In this document: positions 1 to 10,350 of the stretch, piece by piece
Position numbering within the stretch: position 1 is the first letter of the stretch
How the letters are laid out: each line of letters begins with the position of its first letter
Origin: Phoenix dactylifera
Lineage: Eukaryota; Streptophyta; Magnoliopsida; Arecales; Arecaceae
Direction of reading: 5' to 3'
DNA: 64,000 nt
Assembly (NCBI RefSeq): GCF_009389715.1
Contig: NC_052399.1
Location: forward strand, 23,321,146-23,385,145
The notes under the pieces: generated by a model
The model's input: only the letters and a program-made list of their open reading frames with translations
The model's database searches: none
What the model was told of the DNA's origin: nothing
Made by a program: the position numbers and the translations under genes

Positions 1-1093
1 TCAAAATGTTCAGGTTTGGATCCGATCCTGATCGGGTTGGTTTACAGTTTGAGTCAAACATCTAGCTATTCTTTTATAACTATATATAATAGTTTATAAT
101 TAAATACAAAAGCAATAAAAAATTAAATAAAACTAAAAAAAGTTGAATTAAAGTTGAATTTTCATTCAAAAACTTCTAATTCTTTTGAGTTTTTTTTGAT
201 TACGATGAACTAAATACTTGTTCGCTACAAATAACTGAATTTAGTGCTATACTTTATTAATTTTTTGAATTTTGATTCAAGGGTGTGCTCAATCGCTCTC
301 TAGCCACTCAGCCCTACGCTTTTAGTGCATCCGGGCTGAGTGAGCATAGTAGGGCTATTGAGTGTCATCCCTACCCAAGAATATCTCCCTACTAGCTTAG
401 TGTTTAGCCCTCTCTCAAGGATTTCATCTAAATGATTGATCAATCTTAAATTTACAAACTACAATTTTTAAAATATATTGTTACATCTGAAAGCATTATA
501 AATAACAATCCAGCGAAACAAACATATGAATGTTTAAATATTATTTAAGTAAGAATAAATAAGCATAGCTGTTGAGATCAAAAGAAGAAATAGTTTAGAT
601 AAGAGATCATTTAATGAATTGAAAAAGATATTTAAAATGAAGGAGAAGGAGGTTTATATGATTCTGCTAGATTGTGTTTGGGTTGGTTTGAGCCCATTTT
701 TTGTTCATCCAACTAAAAAACTTGGACAATATAAAGGCCAAGCAGGTTGAGATGGGTTGAAAAATACAAGACCCAGACACAACATGGAATTTAGATTAGG
801 TCCAAACTTCTGAACATGACCCAACGCATGATTCTTCATATATGGATTGGGTCGAGTCAAATCAGGTCAAAACTAGATTAGAGGTTGACCCAAACCATTT
901 GCATCCCTACAAGCAAATAAGAAAAATACCATATAATTGATATGTAAATAGACTAATGATATCGCTACACATGTCAATGCTTCCATGAGATTACATAAAG
1001 AACTGCTTCCTACATTGCCAGTCTGTCCCAATCATCCAACAGATAATCTAGTACTAGATAAATAAACAAATATCAAATTGATGAAAGGCATAC
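1..1093. other. AT-rich intron or intergenic DNA with degenerate hAT-MITE-like end
   Basis: No exon is visible here. It should be intron 3 of the RGG-protein gene, whose third exon ends at 1094 with a good donor; the remaining exons would lie off the left edge. At about 640-911 there are scattered 'gggttg/gaccca' words ending in 'tttgcatcccta', which resembles the end (TAGGGATGCAAA on minus) of small hAT-type elements. I could not find the other terminus or a target duplication. Confidence 0.4.
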
Positions 1094-2156
1094 CTTATCC
1101 TCCAGCTCTTTTTCTTCCAACTCATTTGCTTCACCCTCTTTGTTATCCTTACTCGCCTCAGACAATGGTCCATCCTCCTGCAATGGCTGCTTCTCAGGAC
1201 TTGCAAGCTTCTCGTCAATGTTCCCGTTATCATCAGTCGCCCTACTCCATAAAAGTGATAAAACATTTCCAGCAGTGAGCGTAACTCCGCAAAAGAAAAG
1301 AAAAATACCTAAATAAAGCCCATACAAACAATGCAATCACATGAAAGACTACTCTTAACTGTGTAAGCATATCATCAGTTGGTGTTCCCCAATTCCCACG
1401 CCCAGAACCCTCCCGTTTCATCTCGTAACCGCGGCCAGTTCCGCTATGTCGCTCATAACCTTTCCGTGGAGGACGTTCAGAGTCATCCCCAGCGTCTCCA
1501 TTGCTATATCCGCCCCGCCGACCACCACGGTATGGCTGCCTTTGCGAGGCATGGCCCCCACGCTCCCTCTCAAAAGGCTTAGCAGCGTCCCCCTCATCAC
1601 CAATGCTGCTTCCGCCATAGCCCCCGGTAAATCCATTGGCATCCCCATTGCCAAAACCTCTATTCGGGCCGGTCCAACCTCCACGCCTACCCCTACCACG
1701 CACGGCACCACCTCGGGCTGTCGCCGCATTGCTCCTCGCCTCCCTCACTGTAAATCCAAATACACCAAAAAGGAAACAGAAAATAAGGGTAAATCCGATA
1801 CGAATATGGAACCCGGGAAAAGTTTAACAAAAAAATACAAAAAATAAAAATCCCGGCTTTAACAGAAAATAGCTCCCATGCGAGATAAATTAGAAGGGGT
1901 ACATCAAATAGCGGATCTAATTTCCCAAAAGAACCCATTCACAGAGAGTAGCAAAGGAAATTAAATATGAAGACCCATAGAATCCACCGGCTAGGGCAGG
2001 AGGGGCTGGCTTGGACGGAAGCTTGACGGCCGCCGGAGGGGCGGCGGCGGAGGCGGGCTTCTTGGCGGCGATCTTCTGCTGCTGGACGGCGATCAGCTGA
2101 GAAGGATCGTCGTTGTCGTCGTCTCCGAGGAGATCGAAAGGATTCGCGGTGGCCAT
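1094..2156 (-). CDS. RGG/Stm1-type RNA-binding protein (HABP4/SERBP1 family), 5' part
   Basis: Partial gene on minus. Exons: 1988-2156, 1360-1747 and 1094-1241, with GT/AG borders and continuous frame (about 235 codons); the rest lies beyond the left edge. The N-terminus MATANPFDLLGDDDNDDPSQ is the Stm1_N signature of plant RGGA-like proteins. It is followed by a Lys/Pro/Ala linker, then arginine-glycine motifs (RGGAVRGRGRRGGW, YRGGRRGG) and an acidic Glu/Asp stretch in exon 3. Known members bind RNA and associate with ribosomes in cytoplasm and nucleus; that role is inferred from the family. The missing C-terminal part should carry the conserved HABP4/PAI-RBP1 core. The start is chosen because it opens the conserved NPFDLL block. 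A Mutator-like element ends 269 bp upstream of this ATG, so the promoter is short or disturbed. Confidence 0.85.
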
Positions 2157-2416
2157 CTCCGCGGGGAGGGGATGGAGGGGGGATCGAAGGGGCTCGCAAA
2201 AACCCTACCCTGATATCAATGGAGGGAGAAGAAGATCATCGAAGAATCGATCGCCATCGGACCCTAGGGTCGAGGACTCCTTTCGGATTGGATTGGAGTT
2301 GAGCAGAGAGAGCTAGGGTTTTGAAGGCGGCGGCGAAGAGCGGGTGGGAGAGAGTGAGAGCACGGGAAGAACACCAGCCGCCCTCCCAAACGAGTCCATA
2401 TAGCCACCGACCTAAC

Positions 2417-2425
2417 CTCAGCCAC
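2417..2425. repeat. Target site duplication, left copy (Mutator-like element)
   Basis: CTCAGCCAC directly abuts the left terminal inverted repeat and is repeated exactly at 7333-7341. Nine base pairs is the standard Mutator target duplication length. Confidence 0.95.
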
Positions 2426-2931
2426 GGGTGGTTCTATATACACCCCCCCTATTGCTCAGGACACCCCCCAAAAATTAAAAAAAAATTAAATACTCTCTAC
2501 ACCCCCCCATTTGCTAAGGACACCCCTAAAAAATTGAAAATACCTAAATTACCCCCCACCCTCCCCACCCCCTCACCTAAATTGCTCTCTACACCCCCCA
2601 AACCCCCCCCCCCCCCCACCCCGCTCTTCCCCTCCAAAACACCCGTAACCCTTCCGCCCAAAAAACCAGCCTCAAGCACCTCGCCGGCGGCCAAACCCCC
2701 TCCGTCTCCCCCTTCTCCCTCTCGTCGCCGGTCGGTGCAGTGCACCTCGCCAACGCCCAAAACCCCCCCGTTCCCTCTTCTCCCTCTCGTCGCCGGCATT
2801 CTCCCGATCTCCGACCACCTCGCCGGCTTCTCCCGGAACCACCTCCCCGGCCATCTCCCGAGCAACGAGCACCTCGCCGGCGCCTCCACGACCACCTCGA
2901 GGTAGCTCCCCCCCCCCCCCCCCCGCCTCCA

Positions 2932-3242
2932 GTGCTCCGTTCGGCACTGGATCGCCGAACAGAACCCTTCTGTTCGACTGAACAGTGCCGAACAGAAGCC
3001 CTCTGTTCGGCAACCCTCAACCGAACAGAAGCCCTCTGTTCGGCTGCACGGTGCCGAACAGAAGCCTTCTGTTCGGCTGCACAGTGCCGAACAGAAGGGT
3101 TCTGTCCGGCACCGTGCAGCCGAACAGAAGCCTTCTGTTCGGCTCTGTGCAGCCGAACAGAAGCCTTCTGTTCGGCACTGTGCAGCCGAACAGAAGGCTT
3201 CTGGTGCCAAATCGCGTGCCGTGCTGAATTTTGTGCCGAACA
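2932..3242. repeat. Left subterminal array of 33-bp palindromic units
   Basis: The motif CCGAAC starts at 2955, 2988, 3021, 3054, 3087, 3120, 3153 and 3186, an exact 33-bp period. Each unit contains a palindrome centred on CAGAAGCCTTCTG flanked by inverted CCGAA/TTCGG arms. Because 33 is a multiple of three, the array stays open in several frames and yields spurious proteins. It is the inverted counterpart of 6749-6993. Confidence 0.95.
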
Positions 3243-3307
3243 TTTATGTATGCAATTGAATTATTTTCTTTGATATAGCCTAACATTGAATTTCTATATT
3301 TTCAGAC

Positions 3308-5222
3308 ATGGATCCCCGTCCCGCCAGAGTTAGACCTACGGCGTCAGCTAGGAGACGTCGTGCTAGGATTGCTTCTCCCGAGCCTGCTCATATGCCATCG
3401 GACTCTCCTGAGTCAGAGCATGATGATATGCCCGCTAGGGGCGAAGACGATGAGTCCGTTGGACCATGTCCAGGAGGTCCAGAGGATGAGTCCGTCCTGA
3501 TCAGTTTCAGGACGCATATAGCAGCTTCCATCTGGAGGCAACAGGTATTGTTTATTTGTTATAGCATTATATTTTGTTTATTGATGTTTTATAAAGTAGT
3601 AGTAATTATACATTTATATTACAGGAACGAGCTCCACTAAAGTGCATGAACCATACTGCCAAGGTTGGTGAATGGAAGTGGTGGTCTTCAAACCAACCAA
3701 ATACCAGGTTCAGAGCACTATTGAGGCAGTCGGGCCTCGTAGAGTTAGTACAGTGCTCTTATCGATTCATCGATAAGATTCTGATTTCGGGCTTCGTAGA
3801 GAGATGGCAGCCCGAGACGAACACCTTCCATATACCATTTGGCGAGATCACTATCACGTTGGATGATGTATCCGCCATTTTAGGGATTCCTGTCGCAGGT
3901 TCCTCAGTATCAGTTTCTCCTGAGAGGATGAGTGATCGGGATGCTGAGGAGATACTTGTGGAGTTGTTGGGGGTGTCAGCTGGAGACGCGCGTCAGGAGG
4001 TACTGTCATCGCGCGGTCAGTCTGTGAGGATGGAGTGGCTGAGGACTCAGTTTCACTCTGTATCTGATAGAGACAGGCAGCAGAGGATAGAGTGTGCAGC
4101 ACGAGCCTATTTGTTATTTTTGTTAGGCTGCACACTCTTTGCTGATAAGAGTGGGACCAGGGTGCCTATAGCGTATCTGTGTTTACTGCGGGATCTGGAT
4201 AGGGTGAGCACATATGCCTGGGGTACAGCTGCCTTAGCATATTTGTATTGGCAGTTGGGGATTGCGTCGAGGTCATCAGTGAGACAGATCAGTGGTTATA
4301 TGACGCTTCTGCAGGCATGGATTTATGAGCATTTTCCAGCACTCAGTCCTCACCCGTCGCTCGAGTATACTGATGCCAGTCCCCGCGTGCACCGCTGGAT
4401 GCCCGGTACTCCATCCCGTACCACGATGGACCATTTAGTGGTTCTACGTGAGTCATTGGACCTTTTGAGCATCGATGAGGTACGTATCATATTACCATTT
4501 GCTTGTGTTTGTCAGTACTTTTAATATGCGATATAGTATAAAACTGAAATGGACCTTTTGTTTTGCAGGTTATTTGGGATCCCCATCATCGGCTTCGGGG
4601 AGATCGCCCATATATACCCGTCGCATTTTTTAGTGGCTCCATCAAGTGCCTTGATATCGTAGAACCCTATCATCCAGAAAGGGTTCTTAGATAGTTTGGT
4701 CGTATTCAGACCATCCCTCGAGCGCCACTAGCCCCTACGCGAGCCAACAGAGGTTCCACAGCAGGCTCGTACCGGATACATTACTCCTATATGGATCAGC
4801 TTTGGGAGCGGTGGGAGGACCACGTGCTGAGCCAGGCGAGCAGGAGCCACCCAGTTACCCGGCCATCAGACAGCGTACCGGGATACATGGAGTGGTATCT
4901 CCGTATCACGCACATTGCAGTTCAGCCTCCTCATCTGCGCTCGAGTACTCATTCTGGAGCTAGGGGAGGTCATGATGATGCTGACATGCACCGGCGGCGT
5001 AATGCAGCTGCACTCGGTATCAGTACCGACATTGTACGGATGGGTCCCTCAGAGGCTACGTCACTAGGTGCCGGGCACCTATATGATGCTATTTCTCAGA
5101 TGCATCAGGTACTTCTGGGTGATGAGCCTGGCCCGAGTACAGCACCCTCTCATTCGGATCCAGGACCCTCTCATTCGGACGTACAGCAGTACACGCGTCG
5201 ACGATGGCGTCATAGGGATTGA
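3308..5222 (+). pseudogene. Plant mobile domain (PMD/MAIN-like) protein inside the Mutator-like element, one nonsense codon
   Basis: Three exons with GT/AG borders: 3308-3544, 3625-4479 and 4569-5222. They would encode about 580 residues but for a TAG at 4692-4694 in exon 3, within ...ERVLR*FGRIQ, where the frame then continues to a natural end. Exon 2 has the PMD core: ERWQPETNTFHIPFGEITIT, LDDVSAILGIPVAG, then WLRTQF, a hydrophobic AYLLFLLGCTLFADKSG helix, TYAWGTAALAYLYWQL and LLQAWIYEHFP. This is the family of Arabidopsis MAIN/MAIL1 and of retro- or Mutator-borne PMD copies. The N-terminus is Arg/Pro-rich and acidic, and the C-terminal tail is low-complexity. MAIN/MAIL1 act in silencing and genome stability; the role of transposon-borne copies is unknown. 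The stop may be a C-to-T change of a CAG codon (inference). Confidence 0.85.
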
Positions 5223-5389
5223 TGATGGAGCCTTTGTAATCTTTGTAAAGCCTTTGATATTAATGAAAAATATATATTTTTGGTACATTTACGTGTAATC
5301 TTTGTAAAGCCTGGCCCGTTCTATTTTACACAAATATAACAGTGCACATAACAATCAATCTAACAATGCGAAGACAGATATTTTTTAAT

Positions 5390-6701
5390 TTATATTGATG
5401 ATGGAGTTTCACAGTACATGACTCTAAGAGGCCAAAAAAATTTACAACTTTCAAAAATTGTACATATATAAACAATCAATCTAACTCTACTGTCTTGCCT
5501 CCACCTCCAGCGATCATTATACTCGTCTTCCGTGGAGGACAGCACTAGTACATTCCAACTCATAATAAATTTATCCCATTTCTCCTTCAATTCGAAAAAT
5601 TTTTTGCACTTGGCCAAAACATTCCTACTAATATGCCATCTACATAATAAATGTCTAGCAGTAGGAAATACTCTATGAATTGCATTCATCAAAGCCAAGT
5701 CTCTATCTGTAACAATCAACTCAGGCAAAACATCATCAGCTATGACACTGCGCAATCTCTCTAATGCCCAAGTATAGCTTTCTTCCCCCTCAGAATTTAA
5801 GTATACAAAAGCAACTGAAAATGTCATGTCAGTAGATGTCACCCCCACAATCTCTAAGAGCGGAAGACGATACCTATTCGTCTTGTACGTGCAATCCATT
5901 ATCAACACACGGGGAAATGCACGGAACAAATCAATGCTGCCAGGGTGTGCCCAAAATAAGTCATGCACAACATCCGTATTAGTACAATTCCTATGCCACT
6001 CAATATATTTAGCCTCTGATAATTTACCTAATAGATGTTGCATTTCAGACCTCCCGGCTTACTCTGCAACCTTAAACCGTTGACGTACATTGTAGATAGT
6101 CTTGATAGTCGTAACATTGAGGGCATCTCTTTCCTTCAATGTGGATAATATGTCCTTTGGACGAACCAAACTCTTCGACATATCTACTAACAATTCCGTC
6201 TCCTGCTCAGATAATCTCCCTGCATATGAGTGCCCCTCCAGATTCTCTGCAGCGGGATGATTGTGCACTCCACATACGACCAGTAATATCCAATCATCCG
6301 CAATATCCAATTTCTTTCCTCTTAATGCAAAAGGGCATCCACACTTCTTTGTCCCACAGGCAGTCTTTATTCGCTTTTCTTTTTTGGTTCGGTACGTCCC
6401 ACCCCTCTCACAACCTAACGTAATTCTGGGTTTCTTAGAAATGGTACCTGCATCAGATGATTTGATTACAACAACAAAACCATTTCGCCTCCCAGCTTCA
6501 CGACACCAATTACACAAGTCCTCTCTACTCTTGAAGATCTATACATTAAACAATTTATGTAAGTACACAGTTGTAAAAATAGCTCGCTAAACTAATACAA
6601 AATTGCACAATACATTATAATACCTCGTAAGTTGTAAATTCGCTTGTGTAATCCAGTACAAATTCTGATCCAATTATACTCGATTCGGTTGTAGCATAGC
6701 C
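5390..6701 (-). pseudogene. MuDR/MULE transposase, truncated and with an in-frame stop
   Basis: Minus strand. A likely upstream exon at 6624-6701 ends ...DYTSEFTTYE and joins the exon starting near 6539 (IFKSREDLCNWCREAGRRNG), a MuDR-type zinc-binding N-terminal region with KTACGTKKCGCPFALRGKK and a late HNH triplet (GVHNHPA). A TAA at 6059-6061 interrupts the frame, which then resumes directly with EMQHLLGKLSEAKYIEWHR and the MULE transposase core: LIMDCTYKTNRYRLPLL (first Asp), LIVTDRDLALMNAIHRVFPT (second Asp) and RHLLCRWHISRNV. After STEDEYNDRW the similarity stops and the frame ends at 5390, so the C-terminal region and SWIM zinc finger are missing. No initiator exon was identified. It is unlikely to be active on its own. 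Confidence 0.88.
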
Positions 6702-6748
6702 CTACATATAAAATAATTTATCACCAAGAATTAATGAATCAGAGGATC

Positions 6749-6993
6749 TGTTCGGCACAAAATTCAGCACGGCACGCGATTTGGCACCAGAAGCCTTCTG
6801 TTCGGCTGCACAGTGCCGAACAGAAGGCTTCTGTTCGGCTGCACAGAGCCGGACAGAACCCTTCTGTTCGGCACTGTGCAGCCGCACAGAAGGCTTCTGT
6901 TCGGCACTGTGCAGCCGCACAGAAGGCTTCTGTTCGGCACTGTTCAGCCGAACAGAAGCCTTTTGTTCGGCGATCCAGTGCCGAACGGAGCAC
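6749..6993. repeat. Right subterminal array of 33-bp palindromic units (inverted copy)
   Basis: Unit starts fall at 6816, 6849, 6882, 6915, 6948 and 6981, again exactly 33 bp apart. The block is the reverse complement of 2932-3242 at both edges (a TGTTCGGCACAAAATTCAGC-like inner edge and a CCGAACGGAGCAC outer edge). It is 66 bp shorter, i.e. exactly two units fewer. Confidence 0.95.
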
Positions 6994-7332
6994 GAACCGT
7001 GAAAAAAAAAAAATTTCGAAACAAGGTGGAACACGTACCTTTGCGGCCGATTCTTCGTCCCAAATCACTAGTTGCTTGTCCATGCTTCGAATGGGGCTTA
7101 AATCTCCTTCAAAGATCGCCTAAACGATGTAAATGGATCGAGGGGTTTAAGGGGGGTTTGAGGGGGGGTTTTTTTTTTTCTTTTCAAAACGAAACGGAGG
7201 AGGAGGAAGGGGGGGTGTATGAGAAAATCTCAAGGGCAATATGGTAATTACACTAAAGGTTAGTTTGGGTATTTTCTTTTTGGTTTTTGGGGGGTGTCCT
7301 GAGCAATAGGGGGGGTGTATATAGAACTACCC

Positions 7333-7341
7333 CTCAGCCAC
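7333..7341. repeat. Target site duplication, right copy (Mutator-like element)
   Basis: CTCAGCCAC, identical to 2417-2425. Confidence 0.95.
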
Positions 7342-7495
7342 CTGCCTTGGAATTATTTATTTAAGGATGAATTACAATTTCATCCCTCTAACTTTGCCCA
7401 ATGCCAACTCAGACCTTTCTCTCGTTTAAAATTTTTAAATTGCATCCGATTTGACTCAATATTATTGTTTGCCCTATTAATCGTCCAATGTTATT

Positions 7496-8076
7496 TAGGG
7501 GTGGCAATCGGATCGGGTCGGGTCATAAACGGGTCGGGTCACACGCAGGTCGGATCAGAAAATCATAAACCTGAACCCGACCTGTTTATTAAACAGGTCA
7601 GAAATTACAACCTGAACCTGACCTGTTTATTAAACAGGTAACCCGACCCGACCCGTTTAACCTGTTTAATAAACAGGTAACCTGTTTACCCAACCCGACC
7701 CGACCTGTTTAACCTGTTTGCCCAACCTGACCCGTTTAACCTGTTTAGACCTGTTTAACCTGCCCAACCCAACCTGTTTAATCTACCCAACCCGACTTGT
7801 TTAGACCTGTTTAGACCCGTTTAGACCCGTTTAATATGTTTAGACCTGTTTAACCTGTTTAACCCGTTTAACCTATTTAGACATATTTAACCTGCCCAAC
7901 AGTTAAACGGTTTAAACGGGTCAGACATCTAAAATCCGTATCCGACCCAATTAATAAACAGGTTAAACGGGTCGACCTGTTTACGACCCAAACCTGTTTA
8001 GGCCAAATCCAAACCTGTTTATGGCGGGTCGAACACGGGTCGGGTTGGCGGGTCGGGTCATATTTTGCCACCCCTA
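7496..8076. mobile_element. Non-autonomous hAT-type element (MITE), 581 bp
   Basis: The ends are TAGGGGTGGCAA (left) and its inverse TTGCCACCCCTA (right), flanked by the exact 8-bp duplication ATGTTATT at 7488-7495 and 8077-8084. The interior has no coding capacity. It is built from degenerate GGGTCGGGT and ACCTGTTTAA words, with small hairpins such as CCTGTTTATTAAACAGG. Confidence 0.93.
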
Positions 8077-8481
8077 ATGTTATTACAACACCATTTAAAA
8101 TAATATCAATGCCCTTTTCATCTTAAACTTTTTACAAAATTATTTATCAAAATTGTTTCATTCTAATCGTTACACTTTGGGTTTCCCTCTTGAGCAATTA
8201 TTTGATTCAGAACTTCGGTGGTTTTCTAGAGATTCTTCGAGCAATCCAAAACAACCATATTCTCAGTTTATATTTAGCCCTAATCAAATTGATAACACCC
8301 TCTCTACAATCCCATAGAAAAAAATGTATCCAGAAAAAGTTTCAAATATATTGAAACAAAGAAGCTTGGCTTTCCTCTTTCTTACTATTTTCCCTCTTCT
8401 TCCTTCCATGTTGATGCCCCTCGAACCCCCTCCTCTCTCTCATCATCTCCCCCTTCTTTTCTTTTACATGTTTGCTGTGAT

Positions 8482-9340
8482 TGTGAAGACCCGTGCGAGC
8501 GTGTGTTTAGTCCCATAATTATTCGTCAAAAAAAATTTGGATACTTATACAACTAAAGAACCAAAAAATACCTTTCAACTAGTCTTTTTGGACGAGGTTC
8601 TGAGTTGTTACAAATGATATCGGAGTGGACCAAGCTTATAGCTTATGTGGACTAAAAGACACTACAGCATGGATTCATGGAAGCCGCACACGAGCCGGTT
8701 GTTGTAATTAGATTTGAATGGATTTAAACTCATACTACTTATCTGTAATTTCCTTTTCCAGTACCTTACTCGGGAGATCACCTAGGACTTCAAGATTGAC
8801 CTTCTCTTCTAGAGCTTCGTTGTCTCCACCCTGCAAGAGGTCAAGGCCTATTTAGTCGACGCCAAGCATATCACTACTATGCTGAAGGACATCCAGCTTG
8901 CTCGCCACATCCATGACGAGAGCACTGAAAAAAAGAACTTTCATTTCCCTTTTTTATTCTTTTAGCATTTTTGAGTTTTTCTTCTTGTTATCCCTTCATG
9001 GTTCTCTAGTGCAAAGGATGTCTCCATTATATTTGCTAATCGAATAATGAAGTTCTTTAATCTTGGCCCGAGGGCTTCAATATTTTGCTCAAAGGCTCTA
9101 TGTTACTAACAAGGTGTGTGATGCATGTTAGAGAGAACAAGAGAAGTGAGATCAGGTAACTAAGTTTTGGTTTTGGATCCAAAAGCCGTAATTGATGATG
9201 ATCCAGGTGCATTTGGGCTCGAATTAGGCCCAACAAAGCATTTGAATTATAATCCAGAACTCAAATTGATGATGATCAGGTACATTTAGGCCTGTATTAG
9301 ATCCAACAAAGCATTTGAATTGTATCTGCCCAAGGAGTAA
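8482..9340 (+). mobile_element. LTR-retrotransposon remnant (short LTR, tRNA-primer-like site)
   Basis: A TG...CA segment at 8482-8612 (TGTGAAGACCCGTGCGAG ... GTTGTTACA) is followed at 8615-8626 by TGATATCGGAGT, close to the initiator-Met tRNA primer site TGGTATCAGAGC. No gag/pol frame follows. At 9191-9330 a roughly 75-bp segment beginning AATTGATGATGATC is imperfectly repeated. This fits a degraded Gypsy-type element; the right border is unclear. Confidence 0.5.
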
Positions 9341-10148
9341 TATTTAGTGGGTTCAATTTAGACCTTGATTAGCTCGGTTCAAGCTTTGTTAATCGGGTTA
9401 GAGTCTGTCTAGGTACAAAAATTATTGTAATTATTGATTATAATTTTTTTTTTATTTTTTTGCGATAAAATACGACAGATATGATCCTCTCTCTTCTGGG
9501 AAAAATAATTATTCAAATTATTAAAAAAATCTTTGATTATGCATGATTTTTTCTAGGTCAAAATATACAATAATTATTCGACATTTTCAAATTAAATGTT
9601 TATTTGCTAGCTATGCACGCCTTTTTGTGTGCATAACATGTTTGTCAAAAAGTATTATCTCTTATTCAATAGTTATATTTCAACATTTAAAATCTATGCT
9701 TTTATATTTTATTTTCTAATAACTCTCGTCCCTAGTGATTCCTTGAATTTCATAATGAGATCTGTTGTTCTTTTAAACTCTTCTGATGAAAACACAACAT
9801 TAAGAACAGAATTTAAACAGTGGTGGCCTCATTAGAAAATAAACATTTGAATCCAAGTAGCCTCCTCATGCCATCTCTTATGGCAATCAACTTCGTTAAT
9901 TCTCTAATGCCATTTGCTCTGAGTTATATCCTTCTCGAGTGCAATCTATTTCTTTCATTATGGTTCCCATCTCAGCTTTCCTAGGTCCTCTCCCCATTAG
10001 TACAGATCATATCCTTCCTCCTTATGAATGCCTCCTCTGTTCATTGTTTCAGAAGTCCATCTCTGCAATAAATTCTCTGGCATTTTGCTGGCAACAGAGT
10101 CCAAACCTCCTCTAATTGAATAGATATTCTAAATATATTTTCTTAGTT

Positions 10149-10350
10149 CAATCATACAAGGAACTCATATGATTCATCAAAGCCTGCTTTATTGTGTCAT
10201 ATCATGAACTGAAGCTACTTTCTTGACTAAAATATTGTTTAGTTAGAACCCTTCTTTCATCAATACAAGGAACACTATGATTCATCAAAACCTGCTTTAT
10301 TGTGTCATATCATTACTTTCTTGACTAAAATATTGGACTTTGCTTTCATC
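10149..10350. repeat. Imperfect ~110-bp tandem duplication
   Basis: Two adjacent copies share tacaaggaac, atgattcatcaaa, cctgctttattgtgtcatat and actttcttgactaaaatatt. The first copy has an extra gaactgaagct. Surrounding DNA from 9340 to 11335 is AT-rich with no supported gene. Confidence 0.7.

Larger units (their letters stand above)
2426..7332. mobile_element. Mutator-like DNA transposon carrying a PMD gene and a truncated transposase
   Basis: The left end GGGTGGTTCTATATACACC and the reverse complement of the right end GGGTAGTTCTATATACACC differ by one base, and similarity continues for about 50 bp (CCCCCCCTATTGCTCAGGAC and beyond). A perfect 9-bp duplication flanks the element. From left to right it holds a C-rich end, a 33-bp-periodic palindromic array (2932-3242), a plus-strand plant-mobile-domain gene (3308-5222), a minus-strand MuDR-like transposase remnant (5390-6701), the inverted counterpart array (6749-6993), and the right end. 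Both genes are convergent and both carry an in-frame stop. The clean termini and duplication suggest a fairly recent insertion, while the transposase looks unable to act alone. Confidence 0.95.

Noticed and set aside
2932-3242. CRISPR-like appearance (regular repeat plus spacer)
   Set aside because: The spacers are not unique, the units are contiguous palindromes, and the setting is a eukaryotic transposon.
2321-3273. Several long frames on both strands at the left end of the Mutator-like element
   Set aside because: They arise from C-rich sequence and the 33-bp palindromic array, whose period is a multiple of three; no family or splice structure supports them.
6702-7247. Overlapping frames over the right array
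   Set aside because: Same cause: the inverted 33-bp array reads open in several frames.
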